A stretch of DNA of 64,000 bases, taken from contig NC_084798.1 in NCBI RefSeq assembly GCF_963169125.1, forward strand, positions 173,071,980 to 173,135,979, written 5' to 3'. Below, one piece after another: positions 12,166 through 26,389 of this stretch. The position numbers and the translations under genes were made by a program. A model generated the notes under the pieces. That model was not told the DNA's origin and searched no databases. It saw only the letters and a program-made list of their open reading frames with translations. This DNA is from Humulus lupulus. Lineage: Eukaryota > Streptophyta > Magnoliopsida > Rosales > Cannabaceae. The stretch's first letter is position 1; each line of letters begins with the position of its first letter.

Positions 12166-15100
12166 TCTATATTTGTTTTAATATTAATAACTGAACTATC
12201 ACGAGATTATCAATATTTATCATGTACATATTTATTTTTAGTTTGTATTTCTTTTATAATGCAACTTATAACAAATCATATATATATATGCACATAAATA
12301 ACTTTATATACACTATTAAGTTTTTTAAAAAATGTATTAAATAAACAAGCATAAACATAATAAAAATTGATAATATCAAGATAATTGAGATAATATAGTT
12401 ATTAATATTAATTATAAAACAACAATATAGGTAAGAATATTTTTTTTAATGAAAATTAATGTATTTTATAAAAATATTAAATATTTTAAAAAATGTCATG
12501 AAAATATTTTTTTCTCATGTAATATTTGTTATTATGATAAATTAAATGTCCAAATATTTTTAGAATGAGTCACCATTTATTTTGTATTTTTTTATATATT
12601 TAAAAAAAAATATTTAGTGACTTAAATAATACAATTTAAAAATATTAGAGATTTAAGTGATACAAAATTAATTTTTGAGACCTAAACATTACAAAGTGTT
12701 AATAACGGGGCTGTACCTTGCTGAAAAAAACCCTTATAAGAAAGTACTTTAAATATCTCTGTTTGTCTCTAGAGAGTATTTACACACCTCTTTAAAAACT
12801 ACCAACCTTTTTTAACCATGATTTTACATTGATCTTAGGTACATGAGATGGGTTTTTTTTTTTCTTTCCTTTTCTTTCAATGTTAAATTAATTAATATTT
12901 TTTTTTATATAAATTTTACATGAATAAAGAACATGATGCCATTGGGGAAGGAATCACATGTTGCTGTGCTGTTTTTCATAAAACAAGGAACTTATCCCTT
13001 TCAGCTGAGCCAGTCACTCACTCACTCCCTCACTTCCCACCCCCTAGTACTATGTGGGGTCCCTCTCTAGAGGATCATCCAAGTTCAAATTGCACAACAT
13101 GGTCCCACAAATAGTAAAAATACACACAAATTATGGGCATTTGGGCCCCACTGAAAATGGCATGGGAAGAGAGAGAGAGAGAGAGGCCAAAAACATCCAA
13201 ACTCCAAAGAAGAGAGTAAAAGAGAGAGAGAGAGTGCGGAAGGGAAGGGGGGTGAGTGAGTGAGTAAGTAAGCAGTGCATAAAGTCAGAGATGAAATGAC
13301 ATTGAAATGAAATGAATGCTTAACAGACATGAATTTGACGTTTCAGATTCTAATTGTCAGAATGGTTTGCAGTAGTAGCAGCAGCTACCATATACACCTT
13401 TCTCCAACCTTAGCCCTATTACTATTTACTTTCCCCACCTATTTTGTTTTCTTTCCTATCTCCACTTTTCTTTCTAAAATTTAAAAAAAAACATTTTCCA
13501 GCTACATCTACAGTCACCATTACTATACATGATAATGATTTATGCCTTTTGTTTTTCATTACACAAGTCATTTAAATATTTTTTGTGACATATTTTATGT
13601 CATTCTCATTCTTCTTCTGTCTATTTTACGTACGTAACATGCTTGTGAGCACGTAGAATGTAATTGGTATTAATCAAATCAAATTCATGTAACATGAAAA
13701 AGAAATATAATAGTAAATTGAAAAGTACTGTTAGGTCTATCTTTAGTGCTTTAATGAATAAGGAATTCTGTGAAATGTTGAAAAAAATTGGATGTCACAG
13801 AGAGCCAAAATGGTGGTCCATGAAATTCCCTTTTTCCAATTGGGCTAGCCTAGCATGGTCATGTGTTTATTAAATTATGTGCTAGATTTTCAGTATATAT
13901 AGCTAGTCTCTCTCTTTCTCTAGCTATATGCTATCTAGCTAGCTAGATAGAGCTGCTTGGACAGAGCTTAGCTTTTCTTTCTTTAGAGATACAATATTTT
14001 TATAACTTTCTTTTTCTCATTTCTCTGTCAAAGAATATATATGTATGTATGTATAAATACATATAAAAAGAAAATAACAAAGACTTACCTTTTCTTTTCT
14101 TTTCTCTCGAAATCCATTATTTCACATTTTTTTTTCTCGTATAAAGTCATATACGGTAGCCCCTTTGTTTGTCGAAAATTTCAAGAAACAAAACTAATTA
14201 TGAAACTTACCATTTTCCTCCTTTCTGTTTCAAAGTTAGGGTGCATGGAGAGAGAGAGATATATATGCATGCTTTCATTTAATACAGCACTACTATGACA
14301 AGTGGATTTTTGTTTCAGATAAAGTGTGTATGTGTATATAGTTCTTAAAAAGTGCTATTATCTGCAAAATGTTGGGGTATGTGTAATACTACAAAAACTA
14401 TTTTACTATACCTCGTGGGTATTCAATGGGCACAAATGGAATTTCTTTTAAAAACAATGATATAAAGGTAAACAAATTCATTATTATACTTCAATTTTAC
14501 TGTTTTTTTTTTTAAGGAAAAATGTAAGGGAGCATTAAGGATTTTGACAATGGTTTGTTGAAGGGTAATAGAGGATATCTTTGGATTATAACTTCTTTTT
14601 ATTTTTGGTTTCCACCATTTAATACACCACTCCACAATGTTCCAACAATCACTGCCAAAACTGCTTGGGATCAGTGAGCTGAAAGGAACAAGACACTTAC
14701 TCAACATTCAGCAACTGATCTCAAATAATTCAAAACAAGTCAAACAGAAAATGAAAGATTCTCTACCATGGTATTTCTACTTAATTATTATTTTGTATTA
14801 ATATTCAAAATTTGCACTAGATTTTCAAATCTTTAGCTAATGAAGCAGCTCAGATATGCTTTGCTAATTAGTGTATTGATAGTGTCGTCGAGTAGGATAT
14901 TTTTATATATTTTTACATTTTAATCTTTTGAAAAGTTCATTATTTAAATTTATACCAATTTTTACTCTGCATTTTAATATGGAATAAATAATGTGACAAT
15001 AATAAGTTGTCGGTCTCTTTTTTAGTTTAATTATAAATAATCAGATTCAATAACACACACAAATTAAGGAGAATAAAAATTCATTTTGTTATGATATCAC

Positions 15101-16462
15101 ATCAATTGGTATATTATTATTATTGAAAGAAAAAAATTGAGACAATTGAAGAAAGCCTAACATTACTTATTAATTATTCGTCAACTTTTTTATACTCACA
15201 TTATGTAAATAGTTTGAAATTTGTTTCTTCTGGGAAGAATAAAGAAATTCTTAAAAAAAATTATATATATTGAGATAATATATTCTCCATGAAATATGCT
15301 GGTTCAAAGATGTACACCAGTAAATTATACAAAAAGTTTATTCAGTTCTTTAAAAAGAAAAAAAAATACAAAATACGTATCTAACGATTGAACGCTGTTT
15401 TTTTAATTCTTAAAGGGTGATGAATAGTTTTCTGGTTCAACACACTTATATATCATCAATTTATGAAAGTTATATATATATATATATACTAATAAAATCT
15501 CATTCATTCATTATATTTTTTTCTTCTTTTTCTCGATAAGCAACATCTATCGCATGCATGTAACTTATAATATATAAGCGTACATGTATATATGTACACA
15601 AAACATATATGTTTATATATAAATATATGAATAATTGCATGTATATCTAATTTGATGATGACTGCAGTACACTTGTAATTTTTTTTATAGAAATTGCTTA
15701 CCAGAAAATATAGATTTTTATAAATCCTATATACAAGAATATGTATATATACATATATTTATCCTAAACTAAATTATGTACGTAGATTTGAGCTCTTCAG
15801 CATTTACAGCAGGAAAATCTTGCCAAGCCGCTTATATACATATGTATATATATAATATTTATTTAATTATACTGTTTAGATTTAGCATTGAATATACATT
15901 GATCATTTTCGTGAAAGAACGTTGTACGCATGACACTGCAATATTAAAGTACCATCAAATTTGGTTGATTTTATTAATGAGCTTACGTACTAGCTAAATT
16001 TATCAATCAATATATATATATATATATATATGACGTCGATAGACACGATGATCCAATGAACAAATAATTAACAAACACAGAATTTATTACACTGTCATTA
16101 TCTTCAGTGTGGAACTATGCTATATATATATATATATATATAGCATGCACCACTGAGGAAGACGACTAGAGAAAATTAGATAAAGCTTTAAATATTTCGA
16201 GTCATGGAGATAAACATATATAATCCTGCTAAGTAAACTATAGCAGAAACACGTACATTATAGATTATAGTTCTTAATTATATATATTTCTCCTTACAAC
16301 AAACAAACACATATATAGAAACCGCGATTATATATAATTAATAAGGCAATTCATCACGCGCACTCAAAGAACTTGGATTTTACTCAACACTCCAGCTATT
16401 ATACTGATGTGAGGTCACCACCATCGACCATGCACTCCTAGCTAGCTAGCTAATATATAGCT
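12166..16462. other. Intergenic spacer, AT-rich with microsatellites
   Basis: No supported gene is present. It contains GA tracts (about 13164-13185 and 13217-13236), AGCT/TA palindromic tracts (13900-13950), and TA repeats (15470-15490, 16010-16031, 16120-16142). Short open frames here are low-complexity and unlike known proteins. The last part should include the 3' UTR of the YABBY5-like gene. Confidence 0.5.
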
Positions 16463-17630
16463 TCATTTATTTAGGAGCGCAGCCCTTGATGGCATAAGAT
16501 GCTTCTCAGATCCCTGCCAAATTTTCCATAAATATATTCTATAAGTATATGATATATATATATATACATCTTCAAAACTACGCTAATTAATTGTTGTTTA
16601 TATATACAAGTAAAATAATATAAAATGTTGTGATCGATCAATGTTGATTTCTCTCGAATTCTATGTAAATAATATATAACTATGTATCATCGATCTCTGA
16701 ATAGTTAAAGGTAGAGAGGTTCATTATTAGTTAATGCACCAAATGGAGTGAGAACTTACATATGCTACAAAAAATTAAGAGACAAAATTATAAGGAGTCA
16801 CCGGATTAATATTTTCTATTTCGTCCTAGCTAGTATTATTAATTATGTGAATATGAATTAGTTACTCTATATATTATGTGTTTGTATTGGAATAAATAAG
16901 GTCGATCTATATATATATATATAAGTGATTATTAAAAAGTTAATATGCCATTTATTACTAGAGGACTAGTCCTATATATAATCTAGAATATTTCTATGTA
17001 TAATCAATGTATATACTTAACTTTTGATCATATCAATGCAATTAATATATATGTATATATATAGGAATAAACTTTTTTGTGTTTGTGTATGTATGTTTAT
17101 CTATATATATTGTCATATACATCTCGTAATCTATATACTTGTACGTACTATAAAACTGCCTAAGGAAAGGTCACATGTTTTAGGAAAGCATGGTATTATT
17201 AAGTATCACCAGCTGATCGATCAATCCTTTATTAATTTCGATTATTATATGTATATATTATATGACATGCATGAAAAACATGCATGTGTGCATATAGTAT
17301 GATAAAGATAGATGAAAGACTAAGCAAAGAAGCAGTTATTACTTGATCCTAAAAATGTCATAAAATACATTCTTAGCATGCTAATGCGTATATTACTAAA
17401 TATTTTTCTCCCACAATCTACAAATACACAACGGAAGAGCAAATCATTCTTCGTTAAATTTAATTGGGTTTGCTATACATACATACATACATACACATAT
17501 ATATATATAATAATGTTTAGTTCTACTTACATTGTCCAGCTTAGTCTGATTGTTGGTCTTCAACATCAGTCCAAAATGGATATGGGGAAAATGTGCCCAC
17601 TAGAGTAAGAGAAGAAAAAAAATATCAATG

Positions 17631-17678
<48 letters not shown>

Positions 17679-18790
17679 TGATTATAAGCGAAATTGCAAG
17701 TATTCTTAATAAGTTCAAACATTATTGAACTTAATATTTTTTGCATACATTTTTAGCAGCAGTGCTAAAAGCTTCCCTATGGCTGATATCTGGATTATTA
17801 GCCTTGATTCTTTGAATCTCCTCCCTAAAAAAATAAAATAAAAACTGGTTAATAACTATCATATATAACGCTGCATTAAAATATATAAATTTATATATTG
17901 CATGCTTTATCTGCAAAAAGATAGGAAAGAGATGATCAAAAGAGTTATGACAGTTTTGATTATTACTTTATAAACTGGTTATATGCAGACGGGACTCGCT
18001 GCCTCTTCTCGGGAGCTGAGAAAAGAAAATAACAGCTCAAGAAAAATAAATCAGAGAAATAATTTAATATATATTATATGTATAATATATGTGATTATAT
18101 AAATTTATTCAAAAAAGGGAATATAATATATAATTAGTACTGATGATGAATATATAATATTGTGTGTATATATACTAACGTCGATTGACAACCCTCTCTT
18201 CAGTGATGTTAGTAGTAGTGGGAGCCCTCATAGCAAGCCTAGTGTTAATGTTGCATCTGGATGAAGACCCCGAGTCAATCCGATAATCTGGAGCACCATT
18301 ATTGTAGTTGTAATTTTGTGCCTGAAATTTTATTTGATTTATAATAATTAAAATAACATGATTAAGATTTTCATAACAAAAACGCATCAATTAGTTTATT
18401 ATTTCATTTTCATTTGCTTATAAGTTGCTAGATTTGTACTGTACGAGTAGTTTTTTATCAACAAAAACTCCAAAATAGCTAGGTTTGAGTTGTCGACAAT
18501 AGCTTCTTATATATATATTTATATATAGAGAGAGAGAGAAAAAGAAAGAGAAAGAGGACAAAAGAAAAATCAGAGTTGAAATGACTTAAGGCTTAAGTAG
18601 TTAGAATAGTATGAAATCAGAAAAGAAACTAGCAAAACACAGATTGACAGTTCGTTAAAAGAAGGCCTTTTAGAATCTAAGGCCAGAAAAGAAATAGTTT
18701 TTTTGCGTTTGAAACAGTATACGTAGGACAAACATCTTGAAAAGAAATCATTAAACCTAAAAAAAAACCCTAATATATTCCTACAAAACC

Positions 18791-18832
<42 letters not shown>

Positions 18833-20748
18833 GAATATATAATGCTAGGTATATAGCTGGTTAATAAGTTAGCCGTTCATTGGAGAACGAGGAGATCTAG
18901 ATAGAGAACACTATACAGGTTCTGAACCCTGATCATCAGCTGATCTAGCTACTAACAAAAAGTAGAACAAAAATAAAAGCTTAAAGAAAAAGAAAAAAGA
19001 ATTGTTATATTAAGATATTCATAGGTTTTGGGTAATGGCGGCTGCTATAGGTAGGGTTTTCAGTAATAGTAGTACTTAGGTCTAAAAAACCAAGCATACT
19101 TGATCAGAGCCGAGAAACTGTGCTTTGAGACACTCGAAATAATAATAAAAAAAAAGCTTATTATATACGAGTCAACCAGCAGAGAAGCAGCACTAGATCT
19201 CATATAGGGGCTTCTATTTCTATACACACATATGTATATATATATATATAGAGAGAGAGCGCCCTATCTATAAGCTGAAACAGTTTGAAAAAGGCAAAAT
19301 ATGTATATATATATACCTGGACATGATGGTCTTGTTGCCAGGACAGTGACTGAAACGCAGCGGCCATATTCACGGACCATAGATTGGTGCAGTGCCCGCA
19401 TCGGACGGTCACTATGTCGAACAGGCTGCTGCATGGAACACTCACCTGCACACACACACACACCACCATTTAATTAAACCATATCCAATCATTCCTACAT
19501 AATTATATCATATGTCATACAAATTATATTCTAAATATTAATTAAAGGCAAACCCCCCAAGAAAAGAATTAAAAAAAGAACAGAGATGTATTACATACAT
19601 ACAGAACTTAAATTTCATGGTGCGCGCAAGAGGCGGAAAATGAGAAATTAAGAAGAAAAAAATATGTGGGATTATTTGTTATCTCATGGTAAGATTCAGA
19701 TTATTTAGGTCTGAAATATGAGAGAATAAGATATATGTTGTAATGGGGTTGATGATCTTGCGGTGGTGGAGAATTATTGTGATGAAAATTATGTTAAGCC
19801 AATTAGGAGGAGAGAGAGAGAGAGAGAAAGGGGGGGGGGGGGGGGGGTTTAATTTGATTATGATGAGCTGCAAAAGCAGCCAGGTTAGTGCACTGTTCTA
19901 TGTAAAAGGAAAGGTAAGTCACAGAGTGAGGAAATCAAAGGGGCTGAAGGTCTTGTCTTCATCATGTTATTGGCTTCAATCCTTCTCTCAGCTTATTTGA
20001 CGTCCCATTTTTACCAAAATAAAACTAAAAATAAAATAGTAGTATATATATATATACATACACACAAAATAACTACAATAATATGGTAAATTTTAAATTA
20101 ATAATAGCTAGTTATCAATCTCTCTTCTGGTTGGGTCTCAACTCTCTCAAGCACTTCTTCAGGTTATATTACGACTTTCTTTCTTTCTTTTCATATATTG
20201 ACTGCAAAAGAAGAAGAAAAAGAAAAGTCGTCCAACGATTGAGACCTGACTGATCCTCAAAAAACAAAGAAATAACCACAATCCGAGAATGAAGAAAAGA
20301 AAAATAAATATATTCATTAATAAAAAAAAAACTTCATTTTGGGATTTATAAATTTCATATATGAGTACTAAAAATAACAACACAGGAACAAAAACTGATC
20401 ACCATCATTATCATATAGAACAAGGGCACACTACTAGCTTTTTCAGGATCTAAAACTATTTATATATGTGGTAATTTGATCTCTCTCGATCTTGTAATAT
20501 CATGAAAACAAAAGAAAATAGAAATGAGTACATATATTGATAAGAGCTGAAAAGTAGATCTCCCATTAACCCCAAAAAGAGAGATAGATAGAGAAAGAGA
20601 GAGGCTTGTATATCGATATATATATTTCTATGTAAATATATGAGTATATATGTATATATATGAGTGATACCGCGAGAACGATATTGCAAAAGTTGCAGGG
20701 GATGTAGCAGAGTTGCTCAGGCGCAACATCAACGCTGCAGCTCGACAT
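16463..20748 (-). CDS. YAB5: YABBY5-like transcription factor, seven exons
   Basis: Minus-strand exons are 20748-20671, 19445-19317, 18321-18180, 18015-17967, 17824-17749, 17599-17531 and 16513-16463. They join without frame breaks to 197 aa, and all introns are GT-AG. The N-terminus [13 protein letters not shown]...VRCGHC forms the C2C2 zinc finger (C18, C21, C42, C45). [37 protein letters not shown] and [10 protein letters not shown] form the HMG-like YABBY domain (about 112-168). The tail ends SRAALLNK. The finger, the [10 protein letters not shown] linker and the domain resemble Arabidopsis YAB5 more than FIL, CRC or INO. YABBY proteins are plant-specific nuclear DNA-binding regulators of abaxial identity and blade outgrowth in lateral organs. 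Length and structure are normal and no defect is visible. Exons 4, 6 and 7 are too short for ORF calling and were found by homology and phase. Confidence 0.93.
17638..17676. repeat. (ATA)n microsatellite next to YABBY5-like exon 6
   Basis: About 13 uninterrupted AAT/ATA units lie in the intron between exons 5 and 6, about 40 bp from the exon 6 acceptor. Confidence 0.9.
18795..18829. repeat. (GA)n microsatellite in YABBY5-like intron 2
   Basis: About 17 AG units sit in the intron between exons 2 and 3. On the transcribed strand this is a CT tract. Confidence 0.9.
19830..19847. repeat. G18 homopolymer in YABBY5-like intron 1
   Basis: A run of 18 G directly follows a GA tract. It is a C run in the pre-mRNA. 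Exact length is likely unreliable in sequencing data. Confidence 0.85.
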
Positions 20749-20840
20749 GTTTTTTGTTTTGTATGATTTTTCTCTTCCTTTTCTCTCTTTTTCAATTTCT
20801 CAGCAGAAGCAATCAAGTAAGCACAGACTAATTCTCTCCT

Positions 20841-20850
20841 TTATATATAC
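20841..20850 (-). promoter_or_regulatory. Candidate TATA box of the YABBY5-like gene
   Basis: The minus strand reads GTATATATAAAGGAGAG about 95 bp before the ATG at 20748, in a plausible position and context. The surrounding leader is CT-rich on the coding strand. TA repeats are common here, so this is suggestive only. Confidence 0.4.
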
Positions 20851-22366
20851 CACCAAAACCAAAGAAGAAGAAAGATAAAAGCAAGGAAATTATTGAAAAG
20901 AAAGAAAATTATATATATATATAAATAAAATAGAAAACTCTCTCTTCTTTCAAATTGCAATATAGAGATGAGTAGAAAGCAAAAGCTAGCTTTTTATTCT
21001 CTCTTTTTCCTCTACTACTTGCTTTGAAGACAGCCTAGCTATATATGAATCCCAACAGTAGTACTAAAACTTGGTAATATTTTGGCCCTATATATATAGA
21101 GAAATTTGGGAGAGAGAGAGAGAGAGAGAAGAGAGAGATTCCAAAGAGGAGTTGGAGTTAATAAGAAAGAGTTATAATAAGGGTAAGGTAAGGTGAGGTT
21201 ATAATAGCTAATAAGGGTAACAAGCAAATATATATAAAATGTTTTTTTTAAAGGTGGGTTCAGTACTAGTGCCCACGGCAGGCAGGCAAATGCTATCTGG
21301 GGCCATTAAAGGAATTAACAAAGACAGAAATGAAAACAAAAAATAAAAAGAAAATAAAAAAAAAGAAAAATAGAAAGTGGGTTTTATGGAAAACCGGGTT
21401 TTTGGCACAAAAATGGTGGTTCAGCTTAAGAGCTATTGAGTTTTGAGGAGTATTAGGGTTAGGGTTTTGAAGATAAAGAGGAGATAGACATAGGCTTTTG
21501 GCTCTATTACTAATTCTGTCCACCTGATCAAAATGCTTATAACCATTTATTATGTATTGAGTGTGACCACTCTCTTCTCTGCTACAACATCTAGTACTAC
21601 AGCGGACGAGGGGGGCGAATTTTTTTTATTTTTCTCTTTTTAATCAAATATATATAATATATATTTGTTTTGTAATTATGTATATGTTGTATATACGTAC
21701 ATATATTTTATGTATTTTATATAATATATATGTAGTGTTACCTAGCTAGGGATATATTGTACTTACATTTGTAGGAAAACGTGTACATAGATTGATTAAG
21801 ATATATTGGCAAAAGGCTGGCGGTGTATAAATATTTATTTCTTGTGTGATGTACTTTCATCTAAGTCTATGCTAGTGTGTACGTACTTTTTTTCTTCTTC
21901 TAATATATATACCAGTGTAGTGTTTTGTTAATTATGTGTATAATTAATGTTGGTTAGTATTATGTGTGTATATACATGTTTGTGTATGCATGTGAGTGTA
22001 TTATGTACATGTGTATCTGTATGTGTGCTAGTGTGCACTTGTACGAACTTGTACACATACAAAGAGGGCTATTAATTAATGTCACCAGATGAGATATTCT
22101 TTTCAAAGGAAAAATAACATTGTCTTGTAATTTAACTTTCTCTTGATTTGTGTGAAGTTAAATGTATACGTTTTGATTAGTGATTAATCATGTATACTTA
22201 ATTAATTAAACAATAAATGATTAGTTTGTTATTATAATTACTCTTTGAAAATATGCAGTATCATTACTCTATTCTCTAAGAAGTAATTATATTACTATAT
22301 GTTTGGAATATCAGGGTGATATTTAGGGTATTTTTTAATAGGGCAGCTAGAATTGTAGAAATAATA
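20851..22366. other. Upstream region of the YABBY5-like gene
   Basis: No gene is seen. The coding strand is pyrimidine-rich (CT tracts near 21112-21130 and 21330-21370) and TA/TG-rich beyond 21600. It may hold promoter elements, but no specific site can be defended from sequence alone. Confidence 0.45.
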
Positions 22367-23161
22367 ATATATTATATAATAAATAGTATTTTTGTCCCGA
22401 ACTATAATCATTATATGATCGTGCCTCCGAATGATTCGTGATGTTAAAAATTCCCACCGAACTATGCATGTTACTGAAATATGAGACTTCTGTTAGATTT
22501 CGTCCTAGGTGGTTAACGAATTGATGATGTGATATTTTGTCTATTGATGTGGCACGACCACGTGTAGAATAATTAGCAATTCCCCCCCCCCCCCCCGAAC
22601 TTTGACCGCTACCAAATAATACCTTTTTTATTAAATTTTTTTTCTAAAAATAATATTTAAATCCATAATAAATTAAAATTGTAATTAATAACAAATAATT
22701 TCCTTACTTTTATTTTTTTCTTTTCTTTTACAATATAAAATAAATCTATTTTAGAATGAAAATTCAAAATAAATACTAAAACAAAGAAAAAACCTTTAAT
22801 TAAAGAGGATGACGAATGACAAACGACTTAAATAAAAAAAACTTTTAATTTAAAAGGAGGAGGATGAAAGAGAAAAAACTTTGTTTTATGATTTATTTTT
22901 TAATTTTTAGTTTAAGGTATATTTATTTTATATTGTAAAAGAAAAGAAAAAATAAAAAAATTATTTGTTATTAATTAGATTTTTAATTTTGAGTATTTGA
23001 AAATTTCTTTAATTAATTAAAAACTTTTAGTATTGTTTAATTTCTTAATCTTTTAAAATGTTTTTATTTTATTTTTAAGGATATAATTATTATTTTTAAG
23101 AAAAAAAATAGGATTTCTTAAAAAAAAAAATAACTAGTTTTAATAAAAGGGGTACAATTTG

Positions 23162-23800
23162 CATTACAAGAAAAAAACTCTACAACGACGACATCTATTG
23201 CGAAGACTTAGAGTCGTCGTTGTATGTAGTCGAAATCCATGAAAAATTCATTTTTTTAATATATTAAAATGAATAAGCTATAGCGATGACATGTCGTCGC
23301 TGTAGGACTGTCAACAACACACGGCCAGGCCCTCAAAATTCTTGGTGCCGCGTCGCTGTAGGGTACCAGGAATTGGGAGGGAACAAGAGGTGGGAACTGA
23401 CTCTATGGCGACGACTCGTTGCCGTAGAGTCCTCGTCGAAAAAAGAGAGGGAAATATCATCGCTATAGGGTACGAAGGGAACTTGATTGCCAAAAGTTGG
23501 TTGTTAGTCATCGCTATAGAGACCCCTTTAATCCAGTGAGTAGTTAAATTTTAGTGTATAGCAACGACATGAGGTCCCAAAAAAAAACGGAGGGAAAGTG
23601 GACCGCCAAAAATTTCAGTAAAAATTTCACTGGCTATAGTGACAACATGTCGTCGTTATAGACTAGACGCGTAGTAAACGAAATGATTCGTGTACTATTC
23701 CCTTATCATGTCGTCACTATAGTGTCTCACCGTTTGAGTGAAATAATGCGCTCAACCTCGGCGACGACATGTCGTCACTAAAGAGACCATTGATATAACA
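23162..23800. repeat. CACTA TIR and subterminal repeats, left arm
   Basis: The TIR is followed by many copies, in both orientations, of a motif around CGACGACATGTCGTCGC and TATAGCGACGAC. Such arrays are the binding sites of the TNPA-class protein in En/Spm elements (family knowledge). The same motif family is at 43562-44182 and 51870-52298. Confidence 0.8.
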
Positions 23801-25147
23801 TCCCAGGTGTCGTCTTCTTCCCCATTTTTCCCTCTCTTAAAAATTACAGAGAGCGAGAGAGAGAGCTCCGTCCGTCACCCTCCACCGCCCCACGGTGTCC
23901 CAACCCCGTTTTGGGACCTCTTCGTTGCCCCACTGTTGTTCTTGGCCATCCTCCTCCCTATGGTGCTTCTAAAAAGGATTTTTTATTAACATTTGTGGTT
24001 ATTTAGTTTTTGGTACAAATGAGATTTTGAGTTATTTATGTTCGTTTTTTTCTTTTCTTTTTTCAGATAACATAAGAATCCGTTTGGGTATTGCTCATAT
24101 TGTAGAGATCGTCCATTGGGTATTGTTTTTAATTGGTATTTTTTTTTTTTTTTTTATGTTTTGGTGATTGATGAATGTATTGATGTATGTTTAATTGATA
24201 TTTTATAGGTGTGTGATTAGTTATTTTAAATAGTGTTAATATTTTTAGATTTATTTTAAAGACTTAAATGATTATTAGAAGTATATTTGTTTGTTAATTT
24301 GATTATATTTGTGTTTTTTTAAGATAAAAATTGTATATTTATATATTTATTTATTTGTGTTTTAAGAAAATGATGAATGTACGTTATAAAAAAATGTTAG
24401 GTCAGATGATATAATTTTTTTAATTGTATGTTAGGTTAAATAAATTCATGTTAGATTTTTAATGTTATTTAAGATTATAGTTTATAAAGAAATGTTGATG
24501 AATTTATTGATAAATCCATGTTAAGATTTTGTATTATTTATTTATAATATGTTTCTGTTGTTGATATGAGAAATTAAATGATTTTATTCAATTTTATGTA
24601 TGCTCTGGGACTCATTTTTTAGTTTTTATGCAGATTTTAAATTTTGGGATAGGTTAGATTACAGCCGTTATGCTGCCGAAATTTTTGTAGATTTAGAAAA
24701 ACTAAACATTAAAAAATAGTTTTAAAGTTGTGTGATTAAATTTTTTAATTAATAAATTTTAAAGCAGTTAATAAAAATTAATTAAAAAATTATAAAGTGT
24801 AAATTAAAATAATAATTTTTACAATTATAAAACTTTATTAATATTTTTTATAAAATATGTAGAAATTAAAATAATAATCTTTAATAGTAAATTAATAAAT
24901 TTATAATTAAATATCTCTTTATTTAATTAATTTTATAGTATATTTATAAAATTTGATAATATATGTAGATAAAATAGGTAATTAAGTTAACTTTACTCTT
25001 AAAATTAAAATAATAAAACTTTATTGTTATTTTATTAAATAAAAAGTGAAAATTATAATAAGAATTTGATAATTATTAAAGAAAATAATAATAATAATAA
25101 TTAAATATTAGTTTATATAATGAAACTTTTGTGATAATTTATTTTCA
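23801..25147. other. AT-rich leader of the CACTA left arm
   Basis: This is non-coding DNA between the subterminal repeats and the first TNP2 codons, probably the 5' leader and intron of the element. The inverted counterpart is split over 27746-28262, 37152-38008 and 43249-43560. Confidence 0.6.
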
Positions 25148-25762
25148 ACTTGCATCAGTTACGACGATTGACAAGAGTTGGATAACTAATAGACGATGTA
25201 ACTCTGATGATATTTGGAATGGTCTTCAAGCATTTATACAAATGGTCGTGACGAAAGATATACCACTCAAAATAATGGAGTTTCGGTGCCAGGGACTGGT
25301 GATTTTACTTTCTATGGCCAACTTGAGGAGATTATAGAGTTGTGTTATTCCCTTAGTTACTCGGTAGTATTGTTTCGATGCAAATGGTTCAACACCGATG
25401 TAAGCAAGGGTTTAAATGTAACTGAGAATAACATCACTAGTATCATGATTAATTTTGAATGGTACAAGAACGAGCAGTTTATTCTTGCCACTCAAGCAAA
25501 ACTAGTGTTATACTTGGAAGATCCTTCAAGAAACAAAAATTGGAGGGTAGTAGAAGAAGTCAATCATCAAAAAATCTGGGATCATCCGAGTATCGATGAT
25601 GATAACGAGGTTGATGTTGAATTAGGAGAGTTGGAAATTATGCCTTTGGATTGGCCTGGTCACACCAGCATAATTGGGGAAACGTCTCGATCTATTCTGG
25701 ATGTGGATGATGATTTCATCAAGGATGATGATGATGACGAAATTAGAGACGATAAAGAGTGA
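25148..25762 (+). pseudogene. TNP2 transposase remnant: start codons fused to DUF4216 tail
   Basis: It begins with DKSWITNRRCN...NGLQAFI, the start of the transposase-associated domain of TNP2-type proteins. At about 25240 it jumps to a DUF4216-like segment (FTFYGQLEEIIELCYS, VVLFRCKWFNTDVSKG) and the acidic tail (DDDDDEIRDD). The catalytic Transposase_21 core and DUF4218 are deleted. The start codon equivalent reads ACG here but ATG in the inverted copy. Parallel material in the intact-order copy is at 49081-49808. Confidence 0.75.
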
Positions 25763-26389
25763 CATTGAACGAGAGTTTCAGGATCGCTACAATGATAGAA
25801 AAGGTGGCAAGAAAAAATACGTTGATGAACTTGGATGGTATGATGATATCGAGACAGCCAGAAAGAATCCACCGGAGGACATGGACAACGAGAGTTGGCA
25901 GAAGTTGGTTGACCTTTTCACCAGTCCACAGTTCATGGCACGCTCAATGAAAAATACTGCCAACAGAGCAAAATAGAAGTATCCAAGTCTCCATGGATCT
26001 GCCTCTTATGCTTCTGCTCGATTTAAGAAGGTAAATTAAAATATATAGATCATTTGAAATATTTTCAGTTATCTTAATAATAATTATAATATTTAATTGA
26101 AATTTTGTTTTTTAAAGATGAATCTTTAGACTAAGGAACTGCCCAACATTATTGATACGCTCTATGACATGCACAATCATCCGACACATGGACGGGTGAA
26201 CACGAATCCTAAGGATGCATATGTAAGTAGCTTTCTAAGTTTTGTATATATGTTTATTATTTAATTAGATTATGTATTAACTATCTCGTTTCTAAATTGC
26301 AGGATGCCTTGGAGCAAAAAGTCTAGACAGAATCCCAATCCCAATCTGAATCTTCAGCAGGAAGTGTCTCTGTCGATGAGACACAAGTC
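25763..26389 (+). pseudogene. TNPA-like fragment, left arm
   Basis: DIEREFQDRYNDRKGGKKKY and ESWQKLVDLFTSPQFMARS match the equivalent exon at 50518-50838. The next pieces, ELPNIIDTLYDMHNH and the exon with CAATCCCAATC repeats, follow to the palindrome loop. The 5' exons of TNPA are deleted, so the TNP2 tail now runs directly into this exon. Stops occur after NRAK and in the last piece. Confidence 0.7.

Noticed and set aside
11481..12170. CTTAT/TCTAT as a target duplication of the third LTR-like block
   Set aside because: Two mismatches in five bases. The block is kept as LTR-like on internal similarity only.
13054..13330. ORFs around the GA-rich tract
   Set aside because: Low-complexity Glu/Arg or Ser/Leu products of GA repeats in the intergenic spacer.
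13900..13965. AGCT-rich palindrome considered as a microRNA precursor
   Set aside because: The foldback is short, no known plant miRNA core is recognisable, and AGCT/TA repeats are common throughout this spacer.
23162..23800. Repeated CGACGACATGTCGTCG motifs considered as a CRISPR-like or satellite array
   Set aside because: Irregular spacing, both orientations and position next to TIRs identify them as CACTA subterminal repeats.
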